From assembly GCA_946807835.1 (NCBI GenBank), contig OX327697.1, positions 16,192,001-16,256,000 of the forward strand: a stretch of DNA of 64,000 nt, given 5' to 3'. Positions 12,500-24,379 of the stretch are shown in pieces. Origin of the DNA: Ailanthus altissimus (lineage: Eukaryota > Streptophyta > Magnoliopsida > Sapindales > Simaroubaceae). The translations under genes and the position numbers were made by a program. Positions within the stretch are counted from its first letter, which is position 1; the number at the start of each line of letters is the position of its first letter. Under the pieces are notes generated by a model. It was not told where the DNA came from, searched no databases, and was given only the letters and a program-made list of their open reading frames with translations.

Positions 12500-14600
12500 T
12501 TTATTTATTAATTTTATTTGTGTAATATATTATATTTTATGTTTTTTTTTTAAATTTTATTTAATTAATTATTTTAATTTTTAAAGCTATTTGTTTATTA
12601 AATTTTTTATTTTTATTTTTAATTAATTATTTATTTATTTAAATTTAAAAATTTTTTATTAATATAATTTTTATTTTTATTTATTAAATTTTTTTATTCA
12701 CATACATAATCGTTATTTAACATGTAGGTAATTTTTTGTTATTAATTAGTTAAATTTATTTAATTATCTACTCATCTATAATAATTATTTTTTTCAAGAA
12801 GCAAAACGTTTTCAAATCATATATAATTCCAGAAAATAAGTTCTATCATTTGTCAATTAGTACTTACTCTAAGTTGTAGACTATAAACTCGATCAAGAAA
12901 AAGTTAACAAATAAGCAGACAAAATTATTTAAGATCACATGTTTTGACCATTTTCTAGATGCACGTGATAATATCATTCTCAGTTATATTAATATATAAG
13001 ATTTTATTAAGACAAGTGCATACCAATAATTTTATTTGATTATAGGATTAAGGATGGGAGATTATCAATTAATAAAAGAGTTGAACAAAAAAAATAGACA
13101 ATAGACTGTGGGATAAATATCTTAAAAATAGAAGAGAGTTGACATACAAGGAGTTAGATACATGATTTAATGCAGTTAGTTTAGCATTAATGATGACATA
13201 GATGTTATGAAAATATGTATGTTTTATTTATTTAATAAATTATTGATGCTACGTAATTGGAGTAGAGTCATCCAGTATTTTGTGCTTTACCTTGTCAGTG
13301 ATTTAAATGATTTTAATGCCTACCCTTGGGCATTATTATATGGAATATGCTTTACAATAGATTAAGTAGAACGACAACTAAAAAATTAGTGAAGGTGAGA
13401 AAAGGTCATGGCTAGGAGAATGAATCATATAACATATATGCTTTTGGTCATACATTCCTAGTGTTTAAGTTTTTCAAGTTATTATTGTATTGAAATGCAG
13501 AAAATTTAAATAGTTATTTTTTATTGAATCATTATCTCAAGTTTGGACATACGAGATGATCTCAATATATGGATCGATGTTTACGCACAAGGAGGTAAAT
13601 CATTTTTCTCGCCTCTTAAATTGGTCTCGCAAAGGCCTTATATTGTACGCAGACATTGAAAATATTCAATTTAAAAAGATAAAGATTTTGTATATTTTTA
13701 CATAGAATGAAAAATGTATATTTTGTGAGAAATACTAATTCCTATTAATGGTTAATAAATGTGAAATTTTGTGTAAGTTTTGAACACATATAGGAAGTTG
13801 GTGTCCCACAAACATAAGAAGAATAAGGATTGTTGCACGACAGCAAAATTATGCTTCCATCGAGAGAATAGGCAAGGGCTCTCAAACTTAAGCATATTGC
13901 AAAGTCAAACATCCAATTCACCAATCCTATAAATGATATGGATGCTCTGTGTAACTACCCATTCGAAGCCCAGCCAGTGTCTGGACCAATAATAGAATAA
14001 TTTAATCTTTTTATCTTTGATTCATTATATAATGTTAATGAGTATTACATTATAAAGATTTATTAGAATTACTTATGTATAATTTGAGCCGAGCACATCA
14101 TCGCAATATAATGTTCTGAAAAAAAAGTTTGATGATCAGTGGGACGAGATGCAAGTTATGAAAATAGAGCTAATGAGGAGGACGGATAAAGACAAAGTAT
14201 AGCTAATGACCAGGATGGACAAGAACAAAGCAAAGCTCTTGCATCAGATGAGTCTTATAATGCAGTACCTCAATTCATCCAAGATGTTTGAGGATGTAAA
14301 TCTAACAATAGTACATCTTGTATATAGAGTGCATTTGGTGCAAAGTTAATAAGTCAACATATTGATTAGTGTTGTTTTATTTTAAAGGAGAGAATGTATA
14401 GCCGATGACACGTCTTTAGACACAGACTCTAGTAGCTGAGTATCAACATTAATCGCAGCCAGATATGCAGCATGTAACTAAGAGCCCTGCAAGTATTCAA
14501 ATTATACCCAATGTTGCTATATAAAGGATCAGCAGGTATAGGCGCACGTAAAAGTCTATGTGGTTAAACACACTCCTTATATCAATCCTCTTCGAAAAAA
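12500..14600. other. MULE interior, mostly non-coding or unrecognisable
   Basis: AT-rich filler up to about 13.0 kb. From about 13.8 kb there are scattered plus-strand coding-like stretches (for example a K/D-rich coiled-coil-like piece near 14.12-14.28 kb). They probably belong to the 5' exons of the decayed ULP1 gene. Their frames are too broken to annotate. Confidence 0.4.
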
Positions 14601-15410
14601 GGTCAAAAGAAAAAATGTCTAATTAGAAGTAGATAGTTCAATTAACCTGTATCAGCGATTGAAGCCTATAAATGAAGCAAAACTAAATGAAATTTTTGTT
14701 TTGATAAATAATAATGATTCACAACAACATGTTACTTTACATAGGTTCGATGCTAATGGGGATTGGTTTAAGGAGATCATGGCTTAATGATTCGGTGTGG
14801 ACATTTTATTTTATATTTTTTCAAACTATTTTTAAATAATATCAACACGTATATATATTATGTGGGTTTTACAATATATTAATGAGTATCTAAAAGTGGT
14901 GCGTACATGACAGGATAAGTTTCAGCAAGTGTACTTGTAGTATCATAAAGTTACATATGTATATTTTTATGTACATTTTTTTTTATTGTTGTTCACATTA
15001 CATTATAAATTTGTTGGTTAATTTTGATGAGTTTAATGTCATTTATTTGTTTTTAGGAGGACATTAGACAAATATTCCAAATACAAAGCCGTACACTAGT
15101 TGAGATTCAACTAGATGTTGCATTATTGTCATATGCACAAGAAACAAATGATGATTTAGTCATGGGTTGTGGTCAATAAGGTAGTCAATAAGGTAGTGGA
15201 AGTTAAGTAATAATTTTTTATCATTTAGAATACAATAAGTTCATAATAAAACAACAATGTTTTGTGTAGGTATATATTCTATTGAATTACAATCAACAAC
15301 ATTAGCTTACAGCAAAGATCAATTTTGTTCAGATGAGGATTGCACTGTATGATTCTAGTGTGAATGAAAACTCTGACCAAACGATTGAATATTTTATTGC
15401 ATCTCTATGA
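14600..15410 (+). pseudogene. Decayed ULP1-like (C48) cysteine peptidase of the MULE
   Basis: ULP1/SENP peptidases remove SUMO; plant MULEs have repeatedly captured such a domain. Translation of the plus strand gives broken but recognisable blocks. One near 14.66-14.79 kb contains FDANGDWFKEI. One near 14.87-14.93 kb contains INEYLKVVRT, resembling the H/L-rich helix of plant MULE-borne ULP1 domains. One at 15270-15408 contains YNQQH, a stop where the Trp following the catalytic His is expected, and IALYDSSVNENSDQ, which carries the expected acidic residue of the triad. Stops and frame changes between the blocks show decay. No start codon or splice sites are assigned. The family call comes from the HW...YDS pattern and the MULE context. 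Confidence 0.65.
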
Positions 15411-15782
15411 TTGTCATGCCATTTTATCTTCATAGATGTAAATTTTATAAGTTAAGGGGATAAGTCAATATAGATACGTCACCTTTTTTAGTTATTCATT
15501 TCAAGGATAATATACCTTAACAGAGGATCGGGAGTGGGATTGAGGTGTATTTACTTGTATGTTCATTAAGTACTTATGTTGGGTCAAACATTGATTTCTT
15601 CTTTGAGATTAGTGCCTTTTTTTAGACAAAAAATAGCCATAGATTTGTAGACTAATGTTTGACGGGATTTATAAATGTCCAAACTATTTTATATATGTGC
15701 ATTTGTGTTATATAATTAATTTTTATCATTGTGTTTGATGGATGTATGCATATATGATTTATAATTATATAGAAGTCTTTTT

Positions 15783-17399
15783 TTAATGTGATCTGTAGGT
15801 TTGGGAACGTCTATAAAATAGAAAAACTTCTACAAAAATTTTGTATTTTCTAAAAGCACCAGTTGATTGAGCCCATTTTCTCGTACTAACATCCTCCTCT
15901 AAATACTTAGTTATATCAGGTCTTGTCTCTCCTATCCTGTTTAGTTGGTGTTGAAAATAAAAAAAACGGTATGCATTGGCAGTAAGAAAATAAGCAAGCA
16001 AGTATCCTTTTTTTTAGACTTTTTCTGCTAGTAACTTGTACTTTGTCACTAAATTGCCCTTCAAGTGAAAGATACAATACCTATAATATTCATTAGGAAA
16101 CACACATTGAATAGCCCTCTCAATACTAGTATGGATATCAAATACAAAAACTAGATCTTGATGGCCATAAATTACTCCTTGTAATTTGACCATACACCAC
16201 GTCCAAAAATCATCATTTTCTAAGTCAGCAATCTTCCATACCAATGGAAATATCTGATTGTTTTTATCTTTACATACTACCACAAATATTATACCAAGTT
16301 AGACACTTTTTAAAAATATTCTATCAACTTTAATCATCGGTCGAATAGATGACTGAAAATCTCTAATGTAGGGTCTCAATACTATAAAGAAATACTTAAG
16401 TGATTATCATCATCAGTTTCTAAATGAGTAATCGTACCTGTGTTCTACTATTGGAACACATAGCTATACACAAGAAGCAATCTGAACGAATCTTTTGGAG
16501 CACCTTTTATCAATCTTAATACATGCTTCTTACCTTGCCAAACTGTAGTATATATTAACTCAACAATAAATTCTTCACGTATGTCCGTTTAAATTTACTT
16601 CAGTTTATAATTTCTACTAACTGAAGCAAATTTATTTTTAATTACTTTACTAATAATATGACTTTTGGCTTGCCTGTGACCATCCTGCAATCGGTCCAAA
16701 ACACAAGTGTGCTCTGCATCTACTCTCCTCACTATACATAATCTCAATTTGCATCTTTCATTATCACATTTTGTCTCAAAATAATTTTTGGTAGACTTAA
16801 GAACTTTGAAGCTCCAATTGCCCATAAGTGCTAGTATACTTATAGCCTTATGAATGTCATCTTTACAGTTATACAACTTTTTCACAAATACATCTCCAAT
16901 TCTAGTACACGATACTTTTTCTGATTGTTCAAGTCAAATAGTAGTCTTGGAGGCATGAACTGAAATGGGTTTTCTACTTGAACCCTATCTTCTCTTGCGT
17001 ACGGGACGTACTTATCATGCAACCCATAAACAGAAGTTTTAGAACCATAACATGGTCTGCCCTTTAATATGTCATTCAATCCATCAGCTTCTGTTTCACA
17101 ATCATCATTTTTATTATCATTACCAACATCATAACTAACATCATTACCATCATCATCATTCTCATAAGCATCTTTATTTTCAGCATCATTTTCATCATCA
17201 TAACCAACATTGTTACCAATATCATAACCAACATCATTACTAACATCAATATCAACATCAATACCATCATTCCATATATTTGACTATTATAATATGTGTA
17301 AGATGAGTCTTCGTTGAACATTGAAGGAGAATAATAATAATCATTTAAAGGGTTTGGCGGAAACATAAGAGTTAAAATTGTTGAGGCTATCTTATTCAC
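15783..17399 (-). pseudogene. Decayed MULE transposase (MuDR-A type)
   Basis: Read leftward. An N-terminal part (17399-17076) lies over an ATC/ATT-rich microsatellite that would give an acidic stretch in another frame. A block at 16885-16595 matches the MuDR DNA-binding region, with C-X4-C followed by an HTC motif in CDNERC...DAEHTCV. A block at 16283-16014 matches the MULE transposase core, with KNNQIFPLVWKIADLEN, FWTWC, VFVFD, AIQCVFPNEYYRYCIFHLKGN. A C-terminal block at 16001-15783 includes YLEEDVSTRKWAQS. Frames change and stops separate the blocks, so it is non-functional. The transposase would act in the nucleus on the element's terminal repeats. Confidence 0.8.
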
Positions 17400-18047
17400 T
17401 TGGTTGCTATCACTTGTAGATTATTTTTTCATACTTTTTGCATTTAGTTCTAGCTATTTATGCATCTTCTAATTGACCTGAACAACTTATACGAACCCCT
17501 TCAACCCCTTTAACCATACCTAATGGAATATCATTCACAATTTTACTAAAAATGATGAATTAATTAAGATAAACTTATTTTTGCTCGATGGGTGCTTCTA
17601 AATTATTTTAACTTGCGGGAGCTCAAACATTCAATGTTAAACATAGAGGTGTCATATTTTTTTAGGCTCAACTAAAAGATCACATCATCATCATTTTCAA
17701 GTGAAATTAGCCTCAACTTCATAGTATTTAAATAAATCTCAAAGTCGCTTTCTACTATACATGATCAACTCTAATTATATGACAAATTCTCCCTAACAAT
17801 ATTTTGTATTTTATATTTTTCGAAACTAATATGTGAGCATTTTGAAATCCAATGTATCTCTCAACATTATCACTATAACTCTCTCACTTTTCCCCAAAAC
17901 ATACAATGGTCGAAACAAACCCTATGATATCTAAAACAACATTAGCAACATTTGAAAAAAAATAATTATTAGTACATGATTAGATAATTAAATAACTTTA
18001 ACCAATTATTTACAAATATTTGCTTATATGTTAAATAACAATTCATA

Positions 18048-18161
18048 TGAAAATAAATTAATTATTATTTACCTATATTACACAATTAAATAAAATTCAA
18101 AAAATGAAAATAAATTAATTATTATTTACCTATATTACACAATTAAATAAAATTCAAAAAA
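18048..18161. repeat. Perfect 57-bp tandem duplication inside the MULE
   Basis: A block starting TGAAAATAAATTAATTATTA at 18048 is repeated without a visible change at 18105. It lies in AT-rich DNA of the MULE's right part, where no gene is seen (17400-18470). The lack of differences suggests it is younger than the element. Confidence 0.8.
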
Positions 18162-18473
18162 TTTAAATTACTTACAAATTTAAAAATATTCAATTTAAAA
18201 AATAAAATTGAAATTAAATAAAATTTAATTAATATAATACTTTTAAATAATTAATAAAATAAAATAATTACAAAAAATTTCAATTTAAATAATTAAATAA
18301 AGAAATTTTAAATAAAATTTTAAAAATTAAATTAAATAAAATTTATAAACATAATAAATTTAAATAATTAATAAAATAAATAAATTACAAAAAATTAAAT
18401 AAAATTTAAAAATAATAAAAAATATAACTAAATAAAACAAAATAAAAATAAATTGCCACATTGTGCATTGAAT

Positions 18474-18893
18474 GTAGCAATTGGCTATTTTCGGCCTTTT
18501 TTTTACTGTGTTTCATTATTTTTGACCATTTATACTTATTTTCAAACATTGTTTCATCTTCTTAACACTAAATCTAAACATTTACACTAATAAAATAACA
18601 AAACAATATCAAATGCAAAATTCACTAATTTTTTTTCTATTTTTAATTTTTTTCAACTCCACAATCTGTTTTTTACTTGTAATCTTCAAAATATAATGAT
18701 TTTAAATTTAATCTACAAGTTTTGAAATAGATAGAGTGGATTTGAGAGAAGGTGAGACCGAGTTTGTGAATTTATAATTTCTGTAAGAAGGGCAAAATAG
18801 AGAAAATTTTGTTAAAAGTGTATAAAACAGTTGACAGAGGTTAAAATAACTTAATTATTGAAAAAAATGCGATTATTTTAAAAAAACAAATCC
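18474..18893 (-). repeat. Right terminal inverted repeat of the MULE
   Basis: Inverted partner of 11919-12356, followed directly by the second copy of the 10-bp target duplication at 18894-18903. Confidence 0.85.
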
Positions 18894-18903
18894 TTGATTC
18901 TAG
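18894..18903 (+). repeat. Right target-site duplication of the MULE
   Basis: TTGATTCTAG, identical to 11909-11918. Confidence 0.85.
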
Positions 18904-19201
18904 CAAGAATAACTATTCCTAATGCTTGTTAAATCAACCGTGCAAGTGCTTGAGGATTTTAATTGAATATGATCTTACTTAATGGCCACTAAAAAAGTAT
19001 TGACTCACAAACACGAGTCCATCATCCTATCAAAATCAATAATGAACAAATACATTCTATTTTGGCCCAAAAATAACTAAGAAGTACAACATAAAGGTTG
19101 TTTAGACAATTTGCAGACATTTAAAAGTTCCAAATGAGGTCACTTTTGTTAGGTTGCTGAGATTATTACTTAACAACCTTTTATTTGGCTTATAACAGAT
19201 T

Positions 19202-20155
19202 TGTTGTGGATATCAAGTCATGCACTTCAGTTTGACACCCTTATAGCATCAACTAAGCCACAGCCTTGATACCCTTTTTATTCTATGCTCAGCGGAAAAT
19301 CATAACTCACACTATAAGTGAGAACATATAAGATCAATACACCAATAAAGAGAAAAAAAAAACCAATCAAGAAGACACAATATATAAGTGGTTCGGCCCA
19401 AAATTGCCTACGTCCGCAGAGGATCTATGATCCAGTTTCTTATTATTGCTATAGATCATTAAGTATCTTCTTACATTATCAATGATCCCATAAAACCCCC
19501 TTAGTATCTCCCATACAGATCTCTAAGTATCTACCATTGATCACCATGACTCCTCAAGACCTCTTAGTATCTCCTCATAAGAGATTTTTACAAGGAATAC
19601 AAGAAAAACTCGAGCATCTAAGCCAAAAGGATCTATGGTGTTTCTTTTGTTCCCTTAAGAACAAAAAAAAAACACTCCCCAAAGGTTACACCCTAGTGCA
19701 CCACGCACTTAGTGCCTACCTAGCTCTTCTATTCTCTCTTATGGTTACATCTTGAAACTTTAGATGCTTGTCTTTCTCTTGTATTTAGAAGGGTTTATAT
19801 AGTGAATAAAACACCCTTAAAAACTCTAAACCTAGTTGGAATAAGAGTTCTTACTTGTAGGAGTTCTAATCCCACTTAAAGAAGTCAATTGAGCCAAAAT
19901 AGGAAATACCATAAAGTTACCGCGTGTGAACAATAACTGTCATGAACAATTTCCCTCAATGAACAGTACCCGTCACCGCACACACAGTGCTCGTTGTGAA
20001 CAGTGTTGCCGCATGAACAGTACCTCATTCTTTTGTCTTTCTATTTTGCTCCTCCTTTGTACACCCAATATATACTTGACTTCATAATGACTCTCCTATT
20101 GATATTCATCTCAATTCTTTTCCATAAAAATTTTTTGAATCACCAATTTCCAACA
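19202..20155 (+). mobile_element. Solo LTR (954 bp) with perfect 5-bp target duplication
   Basis: It starts TGTTGTGGATATCAAG and ends CCAATTTCCAACA, so it has TG...CA termini. AGATT flanks it exactly on both sides (19197-19201 and 20156-20160). It is homologous throughout to the 5' LTR at 61658-62688. At 19921-20024, between flanks shared with that LTR, lies a cluster of GAACAGTA/GAACAATA words. The ORF over 19537-19755 is not conserved as a protein. A single LTR inside its own duplication is the usual scar of LTR-LTR recombination. Confidence 0.88.
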
Positions 20156-20160
20156 AGATT

Positions 20161-21049
20161 TAAAGAATTCTATTATGAGTCACAAAGGTTGTTATAAAGC
20201 CTCCACCTTCTCATTTCTATTGACATGAACTAAATTTTCTTTTCTTTTGTTTTTTTTTATTGAAACGTCTTTTTAAAATTCTTTTGAAAACACTTAAGAG
20301 AAAGATCATAGGAATTTTTTTGTGAGTTCTTGAGTTGAGGGTTTGTAATTCCTTGATCAAGCTTTTGTTCATTGTTCTTTAGGTTTGTTTTCAAGTTTAA
20401 CAAAAAAGATCAAACATTGTAATTGTGGTGTTATATCTTGTATCATCTCCATCTAGTGCACTAGAGCTCTTAACTAGCTCAAGTAGATGTAAACAGCTTT
20501 ATAAAGATGAACTACTATAATTTTCTGCATTCTTAATCTTGATTGCTTGGATTATGTTTTAAATTATTGCATCTTTGGTTAAAGAATTTCAATAGCAGAA
20601 AACCTTTAATGTTAATTAATTTCTCATTCGATCTTGCTCAATGCATCTAACTTATATAGATATTAATGTGTGACAACATTCTAGTTGAAATCCCTATACC
20701 TATTAAGATTGTGAATGTTTATTGATACATATATTTTATTACTTATAGAATTATGTATAACTCTATTACTTATATAATTCTTAAATTCTTATAGTTAGTT
20801 ATGTTATTTAATGTATTTTATTTAACTAGGTTTATTTTTTGTATAGGAAAAAAAAGATGCCAATTAGGTCAAGTCAATTTTGGAAGTTGTACGAAGACTC
20901 TTGCAACGTACTTGTGAGATTGTCCATAATTAAATAAAGTCTTGTGAAGCTAGGAATGTTACTTCCTATTGAGTTAAGGTTATTGGAAAACTTTTTAGAG
21001 CATTATAAATGGAGGTTAAAATTTTAAGAAAAAAGGATCATATGTTATA
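20161..21049. other. No gene recognised
   Basis: AT-rich DNA between the solo LTR and the decayed copia pol. It may include upstream copia sequence, but I could read no integrase motifs. Confidence 0.35.
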
Positions 21050-22450
21050 CATTAAAAAGGAAAGAAGACTTAAGACAAATGATTTATAAATATAAAACTA
21101 AGACCAAGTTAAATGGATCTATAGAGAGATATAAAGACTATCATATTACAAAGAGCTTTAATTAAGAGTATGAAATTAATTATGAAGAAACTTTTAGTCA
21201 AACTTTTACTCCAGTTACCAATTTTACCTTTACTCATAGTTTGTTATTATTATTGTTGTTTGTGGTTAGACATTATTCTAGATGGACATGTAGAATGCTT
21301 TTTTTTAATGGTGATCTTATTAAAAAGGTGTGTATCAAATTTCCTCCTAGTTAATCCTCTACACAAGGTGTGCAAACTTCCTCGTCCATTGTATGATCTT
21401 AAACAAGCTCCTTATACTTGGTTTGCTAAGTTTAGTAGAATAGTTATACAACATGATTTTCAATCAAATCTCTATAACTCAACTCTCTTTGTTCAAAAGA
21501 CAAATCATAGTTGTGTTGTACTACTTAATTATGCGGGTGATATGATTATCATGGGTGAGTATTTCTACTCTAAAGGATTTTTTCAGTAAAAGTTTAAAAT
21601 GAAAGATCTTTGTCATTTTAGTTATTTTTTTAGTCTTAAAATGCTCTTTGATTCCACTACATATTATCTTTTGTAGGCTAAATATGTGTCAGACCAACTT
21701 GTTTTCACAAGCTTGACAAATAATAAAACTACTTTCATTCCTTCGAAATCCGGTGATAAACTTAAGTCATCCATATAAGTGATGCCACTCTTTATCTTCA
21801 ATTAGTTGGTAGTCTATTATATTTTATTGTTTCTCGTCTGAACAATAATGTTGTTAGCTAGTTCATGTCTACTCTTTGTACCTTTTATTATGCAATGGTT
21901 TATTATATTTTATTTTATATCAAAGGTACTATCTTTATAGTCTTTATCTTTCGGCTTCATCTCCTCTTGTGTTAAAACCCTATATGATGTTGATTTGGGC
22001 TAATGATCTGACGGATCGATGTTCCACTTCTAGTTTTTATCTTTTCTTGAGAAATTCTCTTATTTCTTAGAAGAGCAAGAAGCAAACAACTATTGTTTAT
22101 TTTAGTACTAAAGTTGAGTATCGTTTTCTTGTTGACACTACCTAAGAGATTGTTAGCTTCGACAACTTCTTAGAGATATAACTATTTCTCACTCTAGAGC
22201 TACGGCTATTTTTATTGCGCTAATCATAATACTATTTAGATAACTCACAATGATTTCTTTCATGAGTGTAACTAAGCATATAGAGACATATTGTCACTTT
22301 GATTGGTAATGTGTTTTTTAGAGAACGGTTCAACTTTAATCTGTACCTTCTGATGCTCGATCGATGGATATCTTCACTACGTATCTTCTTCTTTGGTTAT
22401 TTTCAAGATTTAGTCAACAAATTCAAGCTCGTTATCACTATCTTGGATTT
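21050..22450 (+). pseudogene. Decayed Ty1/copia reverse transcriptase-RNase H
   Basis: Broken plus-strand translation follows a plant copia pol. Near 21.06-21.18 kb is a block resembling the start of the copia RT domain (NGSIERYKDY, then YEETFSQTFTPV). Then come CKLPRPLYDLKQAPYTWFAKFSR-like residues (21370-21445) and LLNYAGDMIIMG at about 21520-21560, where the YVDD catalytic motif is expected. The two-Asp signature is damaged to YAGD. Downstream, pieces of the linker and RNase H (QAKYVSDQL near 21.68 kb, SKKQTIVYFSTKVEYRFL near 22.08 kb) run to about 22.45 kb with several stops and frame changes. The element is dead. No LTRs were assigned. Confidence 0.8.
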
Positions 22451-22552
22451 GAAATAGAATAATAATGATATATTAGTTGTTAGTTTATGATAACTTACTT
22501 AGAGAGTTCACACCTCATTCACCATTAATCACAACATGAACTTGCCCTATAT

Positions 22553-23573
22553 TATTAGGGTATATGTTTTTTGCTAGATTTGGTAGGCACGCGGGCTTAG
22601 GAGCCTAAACTAGTAAGAATTTGTTTACTAAGAAAGAGCAACAATTCAATTGAGGTCACTAGAGCTCAGGGGCAGTGAGTGAAGAACTTAAGGGAGATAG
22701 AAAAGTAGAGTTTCCAATCTATTATATCTTTGAACTTGTGAATTTGAACTTGAACATAACTTTTTCTCTTGGAGAAAAATGAGATTTTTATAGTGGAGGT
22801 AAATCGTAGAGATAGAGAGAGTTGGCCTGAGATTACCCCTCAAGGGTAACACTTGACGAAATATTATTGGAGAATTGTCTCTATCATGAGGGGTATTTTT
22901 GAAAACTTGGTCAGTATGGGCAAAAAGGTAATTATAGCTCCTCTGATACTTGGAGTACTAGGTATATCCTGGCTGGTTGCTTTTCTAGAGTTGTCAGCCT
23001 GAATTGGTAAGACCTAAGGAGCATTTAAGGGTCGTTTGACTCTGTCCTTCTGAGCTCGGCGAATTCAGTGCTGAACTACTCAACTACCCTAGACATCTTC
23101 TGTTTATTATGTTAATAATGTCAATGATGTCAGCAGGAGACAAAGCCTTAATTCTAGCTGACGTGGTGTTTGCTCATTGGGTATTTAGGGATTTTCTTAT
23201 CTAACCTTATCCTTAGGTTAGATAGCTAGGTGACATGGCATCTAGGTACTCTTCTATAAGTCTTGCTAGTAATATGCGGAGACTTGAGTTATACTAACTT
23301 GTACATTGCTAGTGGGCCATACTAACGTGGCAAGTGTTTAAGCTCTCATGACATATTCTCTAACACCATTATTGAGTAGCAATATGTGTCCAGACATAGG
23401 TCTTACAAGATGGGATTTATAGGCTAAGTGTTGGAGGTCCAAGTGTTGTGGCTCGGACTCAGTCCCACTAAGGTAGCTTGTTTGGGATTGGGCTGCTCAG
23501 GAAGTCTGGGCCTGAGTGCTGGACTAGGCTCCCCTAATTTAAGCTGAGTGCCACCGATCTTTACCTCCCAACA
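22553..23573 (-). mobile_element. 3' LTR of an old minus-strand Ty3/gypsy element
   Basis: Direct repeat of 52225-53367 plus 29990-30020. Long matches include the block with TCTCTATCATGAGGGGTATTTT and the block ending CAGACATCT-CTGTTTA. The low end (22553, TATTAGGGT) aligns with the other LTR's low end at 29990 (CGTTAGGGT); both probably derive from TGTTAGGGT. The high end is TTACCTCCCAACA at 23573. Divergence by eye is about 20-25%, so the element is old. Confidence 0.65.
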
Positions 23574-24379
23574 TCAACCTTCTAGTTCTTACTATTGAGG
23601 TGATGAGACATTAGGAATTACATATTTTTTTGGTGACACACATCGAGCTTCTAAACCAGTCTCTTCACTTCTTCTTTTCTTCTTTTATTTTTTACCCTTC
23701 TGAGTACAAATCCCAATCCGGTACTGAGTGGAGATAATACTAATTCGAGGACATGTCCCATATAAGATTCATTGAAGAACACGAGGCTCAATCCTTTAAT
23801 GTTGATGGAGATTCATTAAAGAACATAGAGCTCAACACTTTAGTGTTGAATAGAGATACATTAGAGAACACAAGGCTCAACCCCTTAGTACAAAATAGAG
23901 ATAGACTACTTTGAAGATACCTTGGTGCATGTTAAAGCTCAACTCTTTTTGGATATAATAATCCCATCATAAGTGATTTTAACCCATAATCATCTTTGGC
24001 ATAAAAAAATAATCATTACATATAGATCCATTTTTGACATCCTCATGACATTATCCACATTGCAAATTAAGGGCAGTAGAGAATATGGGGCTCAACTCCT
24101 TAATATTAAATTGAGATAAACTGCCTTGACAAACATTTGAAGGCTTAAGCCCTATCTCATAGATTGGGTGTAGTAACCTTCATAAAAAAAATGAGAACTC
24201 TAAGGATAGTATGTTGAGCTTCCATACTACTTCGAAGATTTGACACTAAGTTCTACACAACTCTACAAATTTTATATTAAGTTCCAACACTACTCTAGAG
24301 ATTTGACATTAGGTTCTACACAACTCTATAGATCCAACACTGAGCTCTATATAGCTATGGAGATTTAGATTAGCACTCT
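23574..24379. other. Internal 3' region of the old gypsy element, no coding seen
   Basis: Repeated phrases such as GAGCTCAACACTTTAGTGTTGA near 23.80-23.90 kb and GATTTGACATTAGGTTCTACA near 24.24-24.31 kb recur with variation, giving a loose tandem organisation. No pol domain is readable, so reverse transcriptase and integrase are absent between protease and LTR. Confidence 0.45.

Larger units (their letters stand above)
11919..18893. mobile_element. Mutator-like element (MULE), complete but coding-dead
   Basis: A 6975-bp element bounded by a perfect 10-bp direct repeat (TTGATTCTAG) and by long terminal inverted repeats: left arm about 11919-12356, right arm about 18474-18893. Strong pairings between arms include CTTGTAGATCAATTTTAAAA with CTTGTAGATTAAATTTAAAA, and AGTATAAATGACTAAAAAT with its partner. 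Both ends start GGA going inward. Inside, a decayed transposase runs leftward (17399 to 15783) and a decayed ULP1-like peptidase runs rightward (about 14.6-15.41 kb), so the two genes converge as in two-gene autonomous MULEs. Both genes carry stops. MULEs carrying a ULP1 domain are known from plants (Kaonashi-type, KI-MULEs); membership here is inference. Confidence 0.88.

Noticed and set aside
17090..17280. Met-rich protein encoded by the ATC/ATT repeat
   Set aside because: The microsatellite gives a Met/Leu run in this frame; in the transposase it would more likely give an acidic run in another frame.
19537..19755. 72-codon frame in the solo LTR
   Set aside because: The homologous LTR at 61658 does not preserve it as a protein.
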